Assembly (NCBI RefSeq): GCF_041434935.1
Contig: NZ_CP107964.1
Span: forward strand, 2,914,001 to 2,978,000
Reading direction: 5' to 3'
Source of the DNA: Kitasatospora sp. NBC_00374
GTDB taxonomy: Bacteria; Actinomycetota; Actinomycetes; Streptomycetales; Streptomycetaceae
DNA length: 64,000 nt
In this document: in pieces, positions 19,220-29,258 of the stretch
Numbering within the stretch: position 1 is the first letter of the stretch
Layout of the letters: every line of letters starts with the position of its first letter
Position numbers and translations under genes: made by a program
Notes under the pieces: model-generated
What the model was told of the DNA's origin: nothing
The model's input: only the letters and a program-made list of their open reading frames with translations
The model's database searches: none

Positions 19220-20166
19220 TGATGATCCGCCGCTCCTCGATAGCCCTCGCCGCCACCGCAGCCGTCGGCGCCCTGCTGCTCACCGCCTGCGGCGGCAGCT
19301 CCAGCGCCACGACGGGTGACGGCAGGCTGAAGGTGGTGGCGTCCTTCTACCCGATGGAGTTCCTCGCCGAGCAGATCGGCGGCGGCCACGTCCAGGTCAC
19401 CGGCCTCACCGCCGCCGGCGTCGAGCCGCACGACCTCGAACTCAAGGCCAAGCAGGTCGCCGCGGTCCAGAGCGCCGGCGCCGTCGTCTATCTCAAGGGC
19501 CTGCAGCCGAGCGTCGACAAGGCCGTCGCGGGCACCCACTCCCAGCACGTGGTCGACGCCACCGCCGCCTCCCCGCTGGTCGACCACCACCTCGACGAGG
19601 GCACCGAGGAGGGCGGCGAGGCCGGCCACGAGCACCCCGGCGCGGCCGGCGACCCGCACATCTGGCTCGACCCGACCCGGTACGCCGCGGTCGCGCAGAG
19701 CGTCGGCGCGGAGTTCGCGAAGGCCGACCCCGCGCACGCCGCCGACTACCGGCACAACACCGACGAGCTGGTCGCCCGCCTGACCGCCCTGGACACCGAG
19801 TTCCGGGACGGCCTCCAGGGCGTCAAGACCAAGACCTTCGTCACCAGCCACGCCGCCTTCGGCTACCTCGCCGACCACTACGGGCTGGAGCAGGTCGCGA
19901 TCAACGGCGTCGACCCGGAGGCCGAGCCCACCCCGGCCCGCCTCGCCACCATCCAGCAGGCCGCCCGGGACCACGGCGTCGGCACCGTCTTCTTCGAGAC
20001 CCTGGTCGACCCGCGGCTGGCCGAGACCGTCGCCCACGACCTGGGGCTCAGGACCGCCGTGCTCGACCCGATCGAGGGCGTCAAGGACCCGGCGACCGCC
20101 GACTACTTCTCGGTCATGAAGCAGAACCTCACCAACCTCCAGGCCGCGCTCGGCGCCACCAGCTGA
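19204..20166 (+). CDS. znuA: Zinc ABC transporter substrate-binding lipoprotein
   Basis: Up to 320 aa. Four in-frame ATGs (19204, 19210, 19219, 19222) precede the signal peptide IRRSSIALAATAAVGALLLTAC. The lipobox is LTAC, Cys27 from the first ATG. Because the second Zur box covers 19205-19219, translation may really begin at 19219 or 19222; no Shine-Dalgarno distinguishes them. The mature protein is a cluster A-I binding protein: VVASFYPMEFLAEQIGGGHVQVTGL, EPHDLEL, a His/acidic loop (DHHLDEG...GHEHPG), DPHIWLDP, TFVTSHAAFGYLADHYGL and VFFETLVDP. It captures Zn(II) outside the membrane and delivers it to ZnuBC. Confidence 0.94.
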   Translation: MRMVVMMIRRSSIALAATAAVGALLLTACGGSSSATTGDGRLKVVASFYPMEFLAEQIGGGHVQVTGLTAAGVEPHDLELKAKQVAAVQSAGAVVYLKGLQPSVDKAVAGTHSQHVVDATAASPLVDHHLDEGTEEGGEAGHEHPGAAGDPHIWLDPTRYAAVAQSVGAEFAKADPAHAADYRHNTDELVARLTALDTEFRDGLQGVKTKTFVTSHAAFGYLADHYGLEQVAINGVDPEAEPTPARLATIQQAARDHGVGTVFFETLVDPRLAETVAHDLGLRTAVLDPIEGVKDPATADYFSVMKQNLTNLQAALGATS

Positions 20167-20183
20167 GGGGACACCACCCACCC

Positions 20184-21011
20184 ATGAGCTCCGTCACCTC
20201 CCCCGCGGTCGGCTCCGGCCCGGCGCGGCAGCCCCGGGACCCGGACACCGCGCCGGCGGCCGTCCGCCTCCGCGAGGCCACCGCCGCGCTCGGCGGACGG
20301 CCCGTCCTGCGCGGCATCGACCTCACCGTGCGCCCGGGCGAGGTGGTCGCCCTGCTCGGCGCCAACGGCTCCGGCAAGTCGACCACCGTCAAGGCCGTGA
20401 TCGGCTCGGTGCCGCTGCAGCGCGGCACGCTGGAGCTGTTCGGCACCCCGTACGGCCGGTTCCGGGACTGGCGGCGGATCGGCTACGTGCCGCAGCGCAC
20501 CACCGCCGCCGGCGGCGTGCCCGCCACCGTCCGCGAGGTGGTCTCCACCGGGCGGCTCCCGCAGCACCGGATGCTGCCGTTCCGCCGCAAGGACCGCGCC
20601 GCGGTCGACCGCGCGCTGGCGGCCGTCGGCATGCTCGACCGGGCCTCGGACGGCGTCGCCGGGCTCTCCGGCGGCCAGCACCAGCGGGTGCTGATCGCCC
20701 GGGCGCTGGTCGGCGAGCCGGACCTGCTGATCATGGACGAGCCGATGGCCGGCGTGGACCTGGACAGCCAGCAGGTGCTCGCCGACACCCTGCGCAGCGA
20801 GGTCGTGCGCGGCACCGCCGTCCTGCTGGTGCTGCACGAACTCGGGCCGCTGGAGCCGCTGATCGACCGGGCCGTGGTGCTCCGGGACGGCTGCGTGGCG
20901 CACGACGGGCCGCCGCCGCGCGGGGTCGGCCAGCACGCCCTGCCCGGCCACGACCATGTGCACCCGCACGCCGACGACCACCACCTGAGCGCCCAGGGGC
21001 TGCTGTCATGA
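20184..21011 (+). CDS. znuC: Zinc ABC transporter ATP-binding protein
   Basis: 275 aa. Walker A is LLGANGSGKSTT, the signature LSGGQHQRVLIARAL, Walker B LLIMDEPMAGVD and the H-loop LVLHEL. The C-terminus has a His-rich tail (GQHALPGHDHVHPHADDHH), common in zinc transporter ATPases and possibly metal-binding. It lies 17 bp after znuA, and its stop overlaps the znuB start (ATGA). It energises zinc import from the cytoplasmic face. Confidence 0.94.
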   Translation: MSSVTSPAVGSGPARQPRDPDTAPAAVRLREATAALGGRPVLRGIDLTVRPGEVVALLGANGSGKSTTVKAVIGSVPLQRGTLELFGTPYGRFRDWRRIGYVPQRTTAAGGVPATVREVVSTGRLPQHRMLPFRRKDRAAVDRALAAVGMLDRASDGVAGLSGGQHQRVLIARALVGEPDLLIMDEPMAGVDLDSQQVLADTLRSEVVRGTAVLLVLHELGPLEPLIDRAVVLRDGCVAHDGPPPRGVGQHALPGHDHVHPHADDHHLSAQGLLS

Positions 21012-21931
21012 TCGAGATGCTCCAGTTCGACTTCATGCAGCGGGCCCTGGTCGCCGCCGTCCTGGTCGGCGTGACCGCCCCCGCCGTCGGCATCTACCTG
21101 GTGCAGCGCCGCCAGGCCCTGATGGGCGACGGCATCGGGCACGTCGCGCTCACCGGCGTCGGCCTCGGCTTCGTCTTCCAGACCAGCCCGGTCTGGATGG
21201 CGGTGGTGGTCTGCGTGCTCGGCGCGATCGTCATGGAGCTGGTCCGCTCGCGCGGCAACCAGCGCGGCGACATCGCCCTCGCGATGCTCTTCTACGGCGG
21301 CATGGCCTGCGGCAAGCTGCTGGTCAGCATGAGCCCGCAGGCCGGCAGCAGCAGCCTGGAGAGCTACCTGTGGGGCTCGATCCTCACCGTCTCGGCGAGC
21401 GATCTGTGGGTCATCGGCGGTCTGGCCGCCGTCGTCGTGGCCGTCACCGTGGGCCTGCGCCGGCAGCTGTTCGCGGTCTGCCAGGACGAGGAGTTCGCCC
21501 GGGTCACCGGCATCCCGGTGCGGCTGCTCAACCTGCTGCTCGCCGTCACGGCCGCGGTCACCGTCACGGTGGCCATGCGAGTGGTCGGCCTGCTGCTGGT
21601 CAGCGCGCTGATGGTGGTGCCGGTGGCCGCCGCCCAGCAGCTCACCCGGTCCTTCGCCGCCACCCAGGCCGCCGCCGTGGGCCTCGGGATCGGCGTCGCG
21701 GTGCTCGGGGTCGCCGGCTCGTACCAGGCCGACGTGCCGTCAGGCCCGGCCATCGTGCTGCTCGCCATCGCGGCCTTCGCGCTGTTCAGCGCCGTCGCGG
21801 CCCCGCTGGCACGGCGCCGGCACCGGGCCGAACCGCAGGGCGCTCCCGCGGTCTGTGACGTGGCCCTGCCGAGGCAGGAGGACGGGAGCCGTACGGACGC
21901 CCCGCTCTCCAGTACGGGGCTGGCACAATGA
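21008..21931 (+). CDS. znuB: Zinc ABC transporter permease
   Basis: 307 aa, an ABC-3 family permease with about eight hydrophobic segments. Family motifs: FMQRALVAAVLVGVTAPAVGIYLVQRRQALMGDGIGHVALTGVGLGF and LLSVTAAVTVTVAMRVVGLLLVSALMVVPVAAAQQL-like text in the second half. It forms the zinc channel with ZnuC. ATGA overlap with znuC. The open frame ends at 21931, 35 nt before the chosen zur start. Confidence 0.93.
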   Translation: MIEMLQFDFMQRALVAAVLVGVTAPAVGIYLVQRRQALMGDGIGHVALTGVGLGFVFQTSPVWMAVVVCVLGAIVMELVRSRGNQRGDIALAMLFYGGMACGKLLVSMSPQAGSSSLESYLWGSILTVSASDLWVIGGLAAVVVAVTVGLRRQLFAVCQDEEFARVTGIPVRLLNLLLAVTAAVTVTVAMRVVGLLLVSALMVVPVAAAQQLTRSFAATQAAAVGLGIGVAVLGVAGSYQADVPSGPAIVLLAIAAFALFSAVAAPLARRRHRAEPQGAPAVCDVALPRQEDGSRTDAPLSSTGLAQ

Positions 21932-21966
21932 GGTGCGACAGCACCCGACCACCAGGAGGACTCACG

Positions 21967-22377
21967 GTGACCACCGCAGGCCCGTCGCCGCGCGCGCGAT
22001 CGACTCGGCAGCGAGCCGCCGTCTCAGCGGTCCTGGACGAGATCGAGGACTTCCGCAGCGCGCAGGAACTCCACGACATGCTCAAGCACCGGGGCGACTC
22101 GGTGGGGCTGACCACCGTGTACCGCACCCTGCAGTCGCTGGCCGACGCCGGCGAGGTGGACGTGCTGCGCACCGCGGACGGCGAGGCCGTCTACCGCCGG
22201 TGCAGCAGCGGGCACCACCACCACCTGGTCTGCCGTCAGTGCGGCGCGACGGTCGAGGTGGAGGGGCCCGCCGTGGAGCGCTGGGCCAACGCCGTCGCCG
22301 CCGAGCACGGCTTCAGCGACATCGCGCACACCCTGGAGATCTTCGGCACCTGCGCGGAGTGCGCCAAGAAGGCCTGA
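21967..22377 (+). CDS. zur: Zinc-responsive repressor Zur (Fur family)
   Basis: 136 aa from a GTG at 21967 (MTTAGPSPRARSTRQRAAVSAVLDEIEDF), chosen because CCAGGAGG lies 7 nt upstream; an in-frame ATG overlapping the znuB stop lacks such a site. The winged helix contains SVGLTTVYRTLQSLADAGEVDVL. Metal sites: YRRCSSGHHHHLVCRQCGATVEVEG with a CxxC, and a second CxxC in FGTCAECAKKA for the structural zinc. As the last gene of the operon carrying Zur boxes at its front, it is probably autoregulated. Its stop codon lies inside a 72-bp palindrome. Confidence 0.93.
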   Translation: MTTAGPSPRARSTRQRAAVSAVLDEIEDFRSAQELHDMLKHRGDSVGLTTVYRTLQSLADAGEVDVLRTADGEAVYRRCSSGHHHHLVCRQCGATVEVEGPAVERWANAVAAEHGFSDIAHTLEIFGTCAECAKKA

Positions 22378-22445
22378 GCGACAGGTACGCGAGCGGGGCC
22401 CGGGTTCGGTCGAACCCGGGCCCCGCTCGCGTACCTGTCGCTCAG
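22374..22445. terminator. 72-bp perfect palindrome, bidirectional terminator containing both stop codons
   Basis: Arms of exactly 35 bp (22374-22408 and 22411-22445) flank a 2-nt centre, checked base by base with no mismatch. It begins one base before the zur TGA (22375-22377) and ends one base after the uppS TGA (22442-22444 on the minus strand), so both convergent genes end in the same sequence. The core is GC-rich. No T-tract follows on either side. Very stable hairpin in either transcript. Confidence 0.9.
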
Positions 22446-23281
22446 CGCTGGGCCGGCAGGTCGGGCGTCTCGTCCTCGACGGCGTTCGGGATCGCCCCGC
22501 CGAAGCGGCGGTCGCGGCGCGCGAACTGCTCGCAGGCCCGCCACAGGTCACGCCGGTCGAAGTCCGGCCACAGCACGTCCTGGAACACCAGCTCGGCGTA
22601 GGCGGACTGCCAGGCCAGGAAGTTGGAGGTGCGCTGCTCGCCGCTGGGCCGCAGGAAGAGGTCCACGTCCGGCATGTCCGGGTAGTACAGGTACTTGGCG
22701 AAGGTCTTCTCGTTGACCTTCCTCGGGTCCAGCACGCCGGCCGCGACGTCCCGGGCGATGGCCTGCGCCGCGTCGGCGATCTCGGCCCGGCCGCCGTAGT
22801 TGACGCAGAAGTACAGCGTCATCGCGTCGTTGTCCTTGGTCTGCTCCTGGGCGATCTGGAGCTCCTGGACGACGCTCTTCCACATCTTCGGCATCCGCCC
22901 GGCCCAGCGGATCCGGATGCCGAGCTCGTCCATCTCGTCGCGGCGGCGGCGGATGACGTCCCGGTTGAAGTTCATCAGGAACTTCACCTCGTCCGGGGAG
23001 CGCTTCCAGTTCTCGGTGGAGAAGGCGTACAGCGAGAGGTTCTTGACCCCGATCTCCAGGCAGCCCTTGAGCACGTCCAGGACGACCGCCTCGCCGACCT
23101 TGTGGCCCTCGGTGCGCGGCAGGCCGCGCTCCTTCGCCCACCGGCCGTTGCCGTCCATCACGCACGCGACGTGGTTGGGCACCAGCTCGCCCGGGAGCTT
23201 GGGCGGCCGGGCGCCGCTCGGGTGCGGCTCCGGGGTGATGTAGTCCCGCTTCTTGCTGCCGAACAGCCGTCGCGCTGCCAT
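22442..23281 (-). CDS. uppS: Isoprenyl (undecaprenyl/polyprenyl) diphosphate synthase
   Basis: 279 aa from the ATG at 23281 ([23 protein letters not shown]), with GGAGAAG upstream. Signatures of cis-prenyltransferases: [24 protein letters not shown] with catalytic Asp43, [14 protein letters not shown], and [23 protein letters not shown] near the C-terminus. It elongates farnesyl diphosphate with isopentenyl units in cis to make the lipid carrier for cell wall synthesis. The start is 2 nt after the recO stop, so the two are coupled. Confidence 0.96.
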   Translation of the reverse strand: MAARRLFGSKKRDYITPEPHPSGARPPKLPGELVPNHVACVMDGNGRWAKERGLPRTEGHKVGEAVVLDVLKGCLEIGVKNLSLYAFSTENWKRSPDEVKFLMNFNRDVIRRRRDEMDELGIRIRWAGRMPKMWKSVVQELQIAQEQTKDNDAMTLYFCVNYGGRAEIADAAQAIARDVAAGVLDPRKVNEKTFAKYLYYPDMPDVDLFLRPSGEQRTSNFLAWQSAYAELVFQDVLWPDFDRRDLWRACEQFARRDRRFGGAIPNAVEDETPDLPAQR

Positions 23282-23283
23282 GC

Positions 23284-24030
23284 TCACTTCTCCACGTATC
23301 TCATCGAGCGGATTCCCCGCTCCAGGTGCCACTGCAGATAGGCGGCCACCAGCCCGCTGCCCTCACGCCAGTACCGGGGTTCGCAGTTGTCCGCCGTCTG
23401 CCAGTCCCCCGACAGCAGCGCGCCCAGCAGTACCAGTGTCTCAGGGGAGGGTACGGCACTTCCGGGCACTCGGCAGTCCGCGCACAGCACCCCGCCCGCC
23501 TGGAGCGAGAAGAACCGGTTCGGCCCGGGCAGCCCGCACTTGGCACAGTCCGTGAAGCTGGCGCCGTAGCCGTTGACGGCGAGCGAGCGCAGCAGGAAGG
23601 CGTCCATCACCAGGTGCGACTGGTGCTGCCCGGCGGCCAGCGTGCGCAGCCCGCCGACCAGCAGCAGGTACTGCTGCACGGCCGGGGTGCCCTCGTTCTC
23701 GGCGAAGCGTTCCGCCGTCTCCAGCATCGCGGTGCCGGCCGTGTAGCGGCCGTAGTCGCCGACGATCGGGCCGCCGTACGGCGCGATGGTCTCCACCTGC
23801 GTGCACAGCGGGAGCGTACGGCCGACCAGCTCGCTGCCGCGGCTGAAGAACTGCACGTCCACGTGGGAGAACGGCTCCAGCCGGGCGCCGAACTTCGACT
23901 TGGTCTTGCGGACGCCGCGGGCGACCGCGCGTACCTTGCCGTGCTGGCGGGTGAGCAGGGTGATGATCCGGTCGGCCTCGCCGAGCTTCTGGGTGCGCAG
24001 CACCACGCCGTCGTCGCGGAACAGGCTCAT
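23284..24030 (-). CDS. recO: DNA repair protein RecO
   Basis: 248 aa. The OB-fold N-terminus reads [48 protein letters not shown] four-Cys zinc site sits at DCAKCGLPG...GGVLCADC. It loads RecA onto SSB-coated single-stranded DNA with RecR in recombination repair. It is the first gene of a recO-uppS pair, a conserved actinobacterial order, about 200 bp from the next gene. Confidence 0.95.
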   Translation of the reverse strand: MSLFRDDGVVLRTQKLGEADRIITLLTRQHGKVRAVARGVRKTKSKFGARLEPFSHVDVQFFSRGSELVGRTLPLCTQVETIAPYGGPIVGDYGRYTAGTAMLETAERFAENEGTPAVQQYLLLVGGLRTLAAGQHQSHLVMDAFLLRSLAVNGYGASFTDCAKCGLPGPNRFFSLQAGGVLCADCRVPGSAVPSPETLVLLGALLSGDWQTADNCEPRYWREGSGLVAAYLQWHLERGIRSMRYVEK

Positions 24031-24237
24031 GCCGGGCCCCGCCGGGGACGGTCGGACAGTGTGGACATCCCACCATTGTCCCGCAGCGCGGGGGTGGTTG
24101 CGGCCGACCGGATCGGGGGCAGCCGTGTGCCCGCACCCGGGCCGTGGGGGGACGCCCGTGGGGTGCGGGACACGGCGGGCCCGGAGGGGGGAGCGGGCCC
24201 GGCCGGTGGGGATCGCGCGGCGGTGTCGGGGGCGGCT

Positions 24238-24903
24238 TCAGTGCGGGGTGCGGGTGGCCGCCGCCAGCAGTTCGCCGACGCGGGTCTGGGAGAGCTTCAG
24301 GCAGCGCCCGACGACGGCCAGCGCGGCCCGCTCCTCGGGGAGGTAGCGGCCGTCCGCCAGGGCGATCCAGGCGCCCTGCAGCAGCAGTCGCTCGCGGCCC
24401 TGCTGGGCGAGGTGCGGGGCGAGCGGCTCCAGCGCGGCGTGCAGTTCGACGGCCAGCCCGCTGCCGACGCCGTCCACGTCCAGCGGCTCGCCGCCGGCGT
24501 GGCCGGAGAGCGCGGCGAGCGCGGCCAGCACCTGGGCCTCGCCGCAGTCCTCGAAGCCGGCGTCGCGGATCACCGCGCAGGCCGCCTCCCGGCCGGCCCG
24601 GCCCGCGGTGCCGCCGGCCGCGAGCGCGGCCAGGGCCACCGTGTACTGGGCGTCCCGCAGCATCGCGGCCAGCCGGACGCAGGTGAGCTGGTCCAGGGTC
24701 TCGGTGCCGTACCGCCCGTGGCAGGAGGTGCACTGGACGCTGCCGATCACCGGGCCGAGCGGCAGCACCGGGGTGCCGAACAGCCGCAGCCACCGCCGGC
24801 CGTGCTGCCGGCGGTAGTTGCGGTCCCCGCCACAGCCCGGGCAGAAGAACTCACCGAGAACGTCCGTCCGCCACCGGGGGCGGACACCCCACAACCCTGT
24901 CAC
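24238..24903 (-). CDS. Zinc-ribbon plus TerB-like domain protein
   Basis: 221 aa, GTG start (MTGLWGVRPRWRTDVLGEFFCPGCGGDRNYRR). The N-terminal ~65 residues form a zinc ribbon with two CxxC pairs (CPGC and CTSC) around a hydrophobic LPLGPVIG segment. The rest (QLTCVRLAAMLRDAQYTVALAALA, LALLEPLAPHL-like text, LLLQGAWIALADGRYLPEERAALAVVGRCL) is an all-helical TerB-like domain, with DG...E as the usual acidic turn. Such proteins are common in actinobacteria; no biochemical role is established for this architecture. Confidence 0.8.
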   Translation of the reverse strand: MTGLWGVRPRWRTDVLGEFFCPGCGGDRNYRRQHGRRWLRLFGTPVLPLGPVIGSVQCTSCHGRYGTETLDQLTCVRLAAMLRDAQYTVALAALAAGGTAGRAGREAACAVIRDAGFEDCGEAQVLAALAALSGHAGGEPLDVDGVGSGLAVELHAALEPLAPHLAQQGRERLLLQGAWIALADGRYLPEERAALAVVGRCLKLSQTRVGELLAAATRTPH

Positions 24904-25064
24904 GGTGCCACTCCCCAGACATGGCAGGCGGCCTGCGCATCAGTGGGCAGGTCACGCGACCGGACGCCGGGGACGTCCCACCGACCCCGTTTCCGGTGCG
25001 TCGATGTTGCCACGGTTACCGGCACGTGTCAGCACCCCGAACGGGTGCCGCTGCGAAAATTTGT

Positions 25065-25101
25065 GACGCGTGCCACACCCGGAAGGGGTGTGGCACGCGT
25101 C
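25065..25101 (-). terminator. leuA intrinsic terminator
   Basis: 16-bp perfect arms (25065-25080 and 25086-25101), 5-nt loop, followed leftwards by an AAATTTT run: an unusually classical Rho-independent terminator for this genome. A second 6-bp hairpin follows at 25032-25048. Confidence 0.88.
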
Positions 25102-25128
25102 GACCCGCGAAATCTTCCCTCGTACGAA

Positions 25129-26979
<1,851 letters not shown>

Positions 26980-27034
26980 CTACTGCGCCGCATCGAACCG
27001 CATCACTGGAGGATGCATGGGCACAGCACAGTCC

Positions 27035-27083
27035 CCGCGGCGAGGGAGCCGGCCTTCTGGTGATCTAGAGGCCCTCGCCGCGG
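27035..27083 (-). promoter_or_regulatory. leuA attenuator-type hairpin
   Basis: Perfect 12-bp arms (27035-27046 and 27072-27083) with a 25-nt loop. One arm lies inside the leucine leader frame, just after its Leu codons, and the other follows the leader stop. Ribosome stalling at the Leu codons would be expected to alter this fold. No T-tract follows, so the exact termination mechanism is not evident from sequence. Confidence 0.6.
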
Positions 27084-27112
27084 CAGCTAAGAAGAAGCAG
27101 CCCGTAACGCAT
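27065..27112 (-). CDS. leuL: leuA leader peptide (15 aa, four consecutive Leu codons)
   Basis: An ATG at 27112 opens a 15-codon frame, MRYGLLLLSCRGEGL, ending in TAG at 27065-27067. Leu codons 5-8 read CTG CTT CTT CTT; CTT is rare in such a GC-rich genome, which strengthens the reading as a leucine sensor. It lies 154 nt upstream of leuA on the same strand. No strong Shine-Dalgarno precedes it. Amino-acid biosynthetic leaders of this kind control transcription or translation of the downstream gene by ribosome stalling. Confidence 0.85.
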   Translation of the reverse strand: MRYGLLLLSCRGEGL

Positions 27113-27240
27113 GATGCAGCCCAGCGTAACCCAGCTCCCGGGGCGCACGAAGTGAACCGCACCACGATTCCACCCCTTGAGACACCGCGTCGCTGCGCGC
27201 GATGGTGACAAGAAGTCATGGATGCGTCACCCTTGGCAAC

Positions 27241-28260
27241 ATGACTGCTGCCCCGCGTCACTGCACGATCGTCCCCCCCTTCGTCCTCGACCGGCTCGCC
27301 GAGCAGGGCCACGAGGCCGCCCGGCGCTCCCTCGCCCTGGACACCCTGCACCGGGAGAGCCGGCTCGCCACCCTGCTGCCGACCGCCGCCCCCGCGCACG
27401 AGCTGTCCCGCACCATCGGTGACGCCCGGCACACCCGGCGGCTGCCCGGCCGCACGGTGCGCGCCGAGGGCGGGCCCGCCTCCACCGACGTCACGGTCAA
27501 CCGCGCCTACGACGGACTCGGTGCCACCTTCGCCCTGTTCGAGGAGGTCTACGGCCGCCACTCGATCGACGGCGCCTGGCTGCCCCTGGACGCCACCGTC
27601 CACTACGGGCGGGACTACGACAACGCGTTCTGGGACGGCAGCCGGATGGTCTTCGGGGACGGCGACGGGGTGATCTTCGTCGACTTCACCTCCTGCCTGG
27701 ACGTGATCGGCCACGAACTCGCCCACGGCGTCACCCAGTACACCGCCGGCCTGGACTACCAGGGGCAGTCCGGCGCACTCAACGAGTCGCTGTCCGACGT
27801 CTTCGGCTCCCTGGTGAAGCAGTACGCCCTCGGGCAGAGCGCCGAGCAGGCGGACTGGCTGATCGGCGCCGGCCTGCTCGCCCCGGGCGTCCACGGGGTG
27901 GCGCTTCGCTCGATGAAGGACCCGGGCACCGCGTACGACGACGAGCGCCTCGGCAAGGACCCGCAGCCCGCGCACATGGACGACTACGTGGACACCGTGC
28001 AGGACAACGGCGGGGTGCACATCAACTCCGGCATCCCCAACCACGCCTTCTACCTGGTGGCCACCGCCCTGCGCGGCCCGGCCTGGGAGTGCGCCGGCCA
28101 GGTCTGGTACGACACCGTCACGACCGGCGGCCTCGCGCACGACGCCGACTTCACCGCCTTCGCCCGCGCGACGGTGGCCGCCGCCCGCAGGCGCTTCGAC
28201 GAGACCGCGGCCAACACCGTGACGGCCGCCTGGTCCGAGGTCGGGATCAGCACCGGCTGA
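27241..28260 (+). CDS. M4 metalloprotease, protealysin-like (non-secreted)
   Basis: 339 aa from the ATG at 27241 (MTAAPRHCTIVPPFVLDRLAEQG). No signal peptide: the N-terminus is the short protealysin-type propeptide with its PP motif (residues 12-13) and Cys8, which could act as a cysteine switch. Zinc ligands are His158 and His162 in VIGHELAHGV plus Glu182 in GALNESLSDVFG; the catalytic His is in DNGGVHINSGIPNHAFY. Such thermolysin-like enzymes act in the cytoplasm or on entering other compartments. The gene downstream encodes a probable inhibitor. No clear Shine-Dalgarno. Confidence 0.93.
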   Translation: MTAAPRHCTIVPPFVLDRLAEQGHEAARRSLALDTLHRESRLATLLPTAAPAHELSRTIGDARHTRRLPGRTVRAEGGPASTDVTVNRAYDGLGATFALFEEVYGRHSIDGAWLPLDATVHYGRDYDNAFWDGSRMVFGDGDGVIFVDFTSCLDVIGHELAHGVTQYTAGLDYQGQSGALNESLSDVFGSLVKQYALGQSAEQADWLIGAGLLAPGVHGVALRSMKDPGTAYDDERLGKDPQPAHMDDYVDTVQDNGGVHINSGIPNHAFYLVATALRGPAWECAGQVWYDTVTTGGLAHDADFTAFARATVAAARRRFDETAANTVTAAWSEVGISTG

Positions 28261-28351
28261 CCGGCCCCCGGCGCCCTTACATCGGGCATCAACGGGCAGA
28301 GTCTGTGAAAACCCTCGGCAAAACGCACCACTCCGTAGCAAACTGACGACC

Positions 28352-28618
28352 ATGCGTATCCAGGTGACCCGGACCGGCGGCCTCGCCGGTCGCGTCCAGC
28401 ATGCGGAGCTGGACACCGCCGAGCGCCGCGACGCGCCGCACGTCCACGCCCTCGCGCGCGAGGCGGTGGCCGGCGGACTGCGCGCGCCCTCGTACGGCGT
28501 ACCGGACGGCTTCCACTACGAGATCACCGTGGACGGCCGGACGGTGTTCTGCGCCGATCCCAAACTGACCAACTCCCAGCAGGAGTTGGTCAGCCTGGTA
28601 CTGCGCGAGGGCGGGTAG
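28352..28618 (+). CDS. Emfourin-type protease inhibitor (protealysin-associated)
   Basis: 88 aa. The pattern RIQVTRTGGLAGRVQHAELDTAER near the N-terminus, then FHYEITVDGRTVFCAD, then LTNSQQELVSLVLREG matches the emfourin family, small cytosolic inhibitors encoded next to protealysin-like proteases. It begins 91 nt after the protease stop, on the same strand, in the usual protease-inhibitor order. Expected to bind the mature protease tightly in the cytoplasm. Recognition is by pattern and context, so the family call is good but not certain. Confidence 0.82.
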   Translation: MRIQVTRTGGLAGRVQHAELDTAERRDAPHVHALAREAVAGGLRAPSYGVPDGFHYEITVDGRTVFCADPKLTNSQQELVSLVLREGG

Positions 28619-28645
28619 CGCCGGGGCGGGTGACGCAGGGCCGGC

Positions 28646-29221
28646 TCAGCGGCCGCGGGCCTCGAAGCGGCGCGCCTCCCGGCCCCGCGGCCCGGCCTGC
28701 TCGTACAGCGACTGGCCGACCACCGCGTCCGAGACCCCGACCAGGGCGCAGAGCCGGCCGAGCAGTTCGGCGCCGGAGGCCCGGCTGCCGTCGGGGGCGG
28801 GGTCGTTGCGGATCCCGGCCAGCGCCGCTTCCGGCAGCCCGGCGCGGTCGGCCACACAGGCGCAGTAGCGGTCCCAGGCCTCGCGGTGGGCGGCGTTCTC
28901 GGCCGGGTCGGCGGGCGGCGTCCAGTCGGCGCTCCAGCCCAGCTCCTCGGTGTCGCCGTTGCCCAGGACGAGCGTCGCGCAGGTGCCCCACTCGTTGTCC
29001 CGCAGCAGCCAGACCGGCTGCTTCAACTCCCAGGCGAGGTCCCAGGCCGGGCTGACCAGCCGGCGGGAGGAGATCCTGCCGAAGCGGGGCCTGAGCGGGT
29101 CGAAGAGCACGCCGGTGCCGCGCTCGCCGTCCGGCAGGAGGTAGCCGCCGAGCTTCGACGGGCGCAGCGCGGTCAGCACCTGCTCCTCGGTGGCGCGGGT
29201 GATCAGGGCGTAGGTGGGCAC
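28646..29221 (-). CDS. Hypothetical protein
   Basis: 191 aa, ATG start (MPTYALITRATEEQVLTALRPSKLGGYLLPDG). No family recognised. It is a soluble, mixed alpha/beta-looking protein without signal peptide or Cys motif. The first ~90 residues look like one domain (VLFDPLRPRFGRISSRRLV, QPVWLLRDNEWGTCATLVLGNGD) and the rest is helical. It ends 27 bp from the convergent emfourin gene and lies 37 nt after the M16 peptidase stop in gene order, so it may be the last gene of the pst/WxL array. Confidence 0.7.
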   Translation of the reverse strand: MPTYALITRATEEQVLTALRPSKLGGYLLPDGERGTGVLFDPLRPRFGRISSRRLVSPAWDLAWELKQPVWLLRDNEWGTCATLVLGNGDTEELGWSADWTPPADPAENAAHREAWDRYCACVADRAGLPEAALAGIRNDPAPDGSRASGAELLGRLCALVGVSDAVVGQSLYEQAGPRGREARRFEARGR

Positions 29222-29258
29222 GGGTCGTTCTCCGGGAGTCGGGGGTCGGCGGCCGGGG

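Noticed and set aside
22374..22445. Reading the palindrome as a tRNA-like or attachment site because of the GGTTCGNNCGAACC core
   Set aside because: The pairing is one uninterrupted hairpin with no cloverleaf, and no integrase gene is near.
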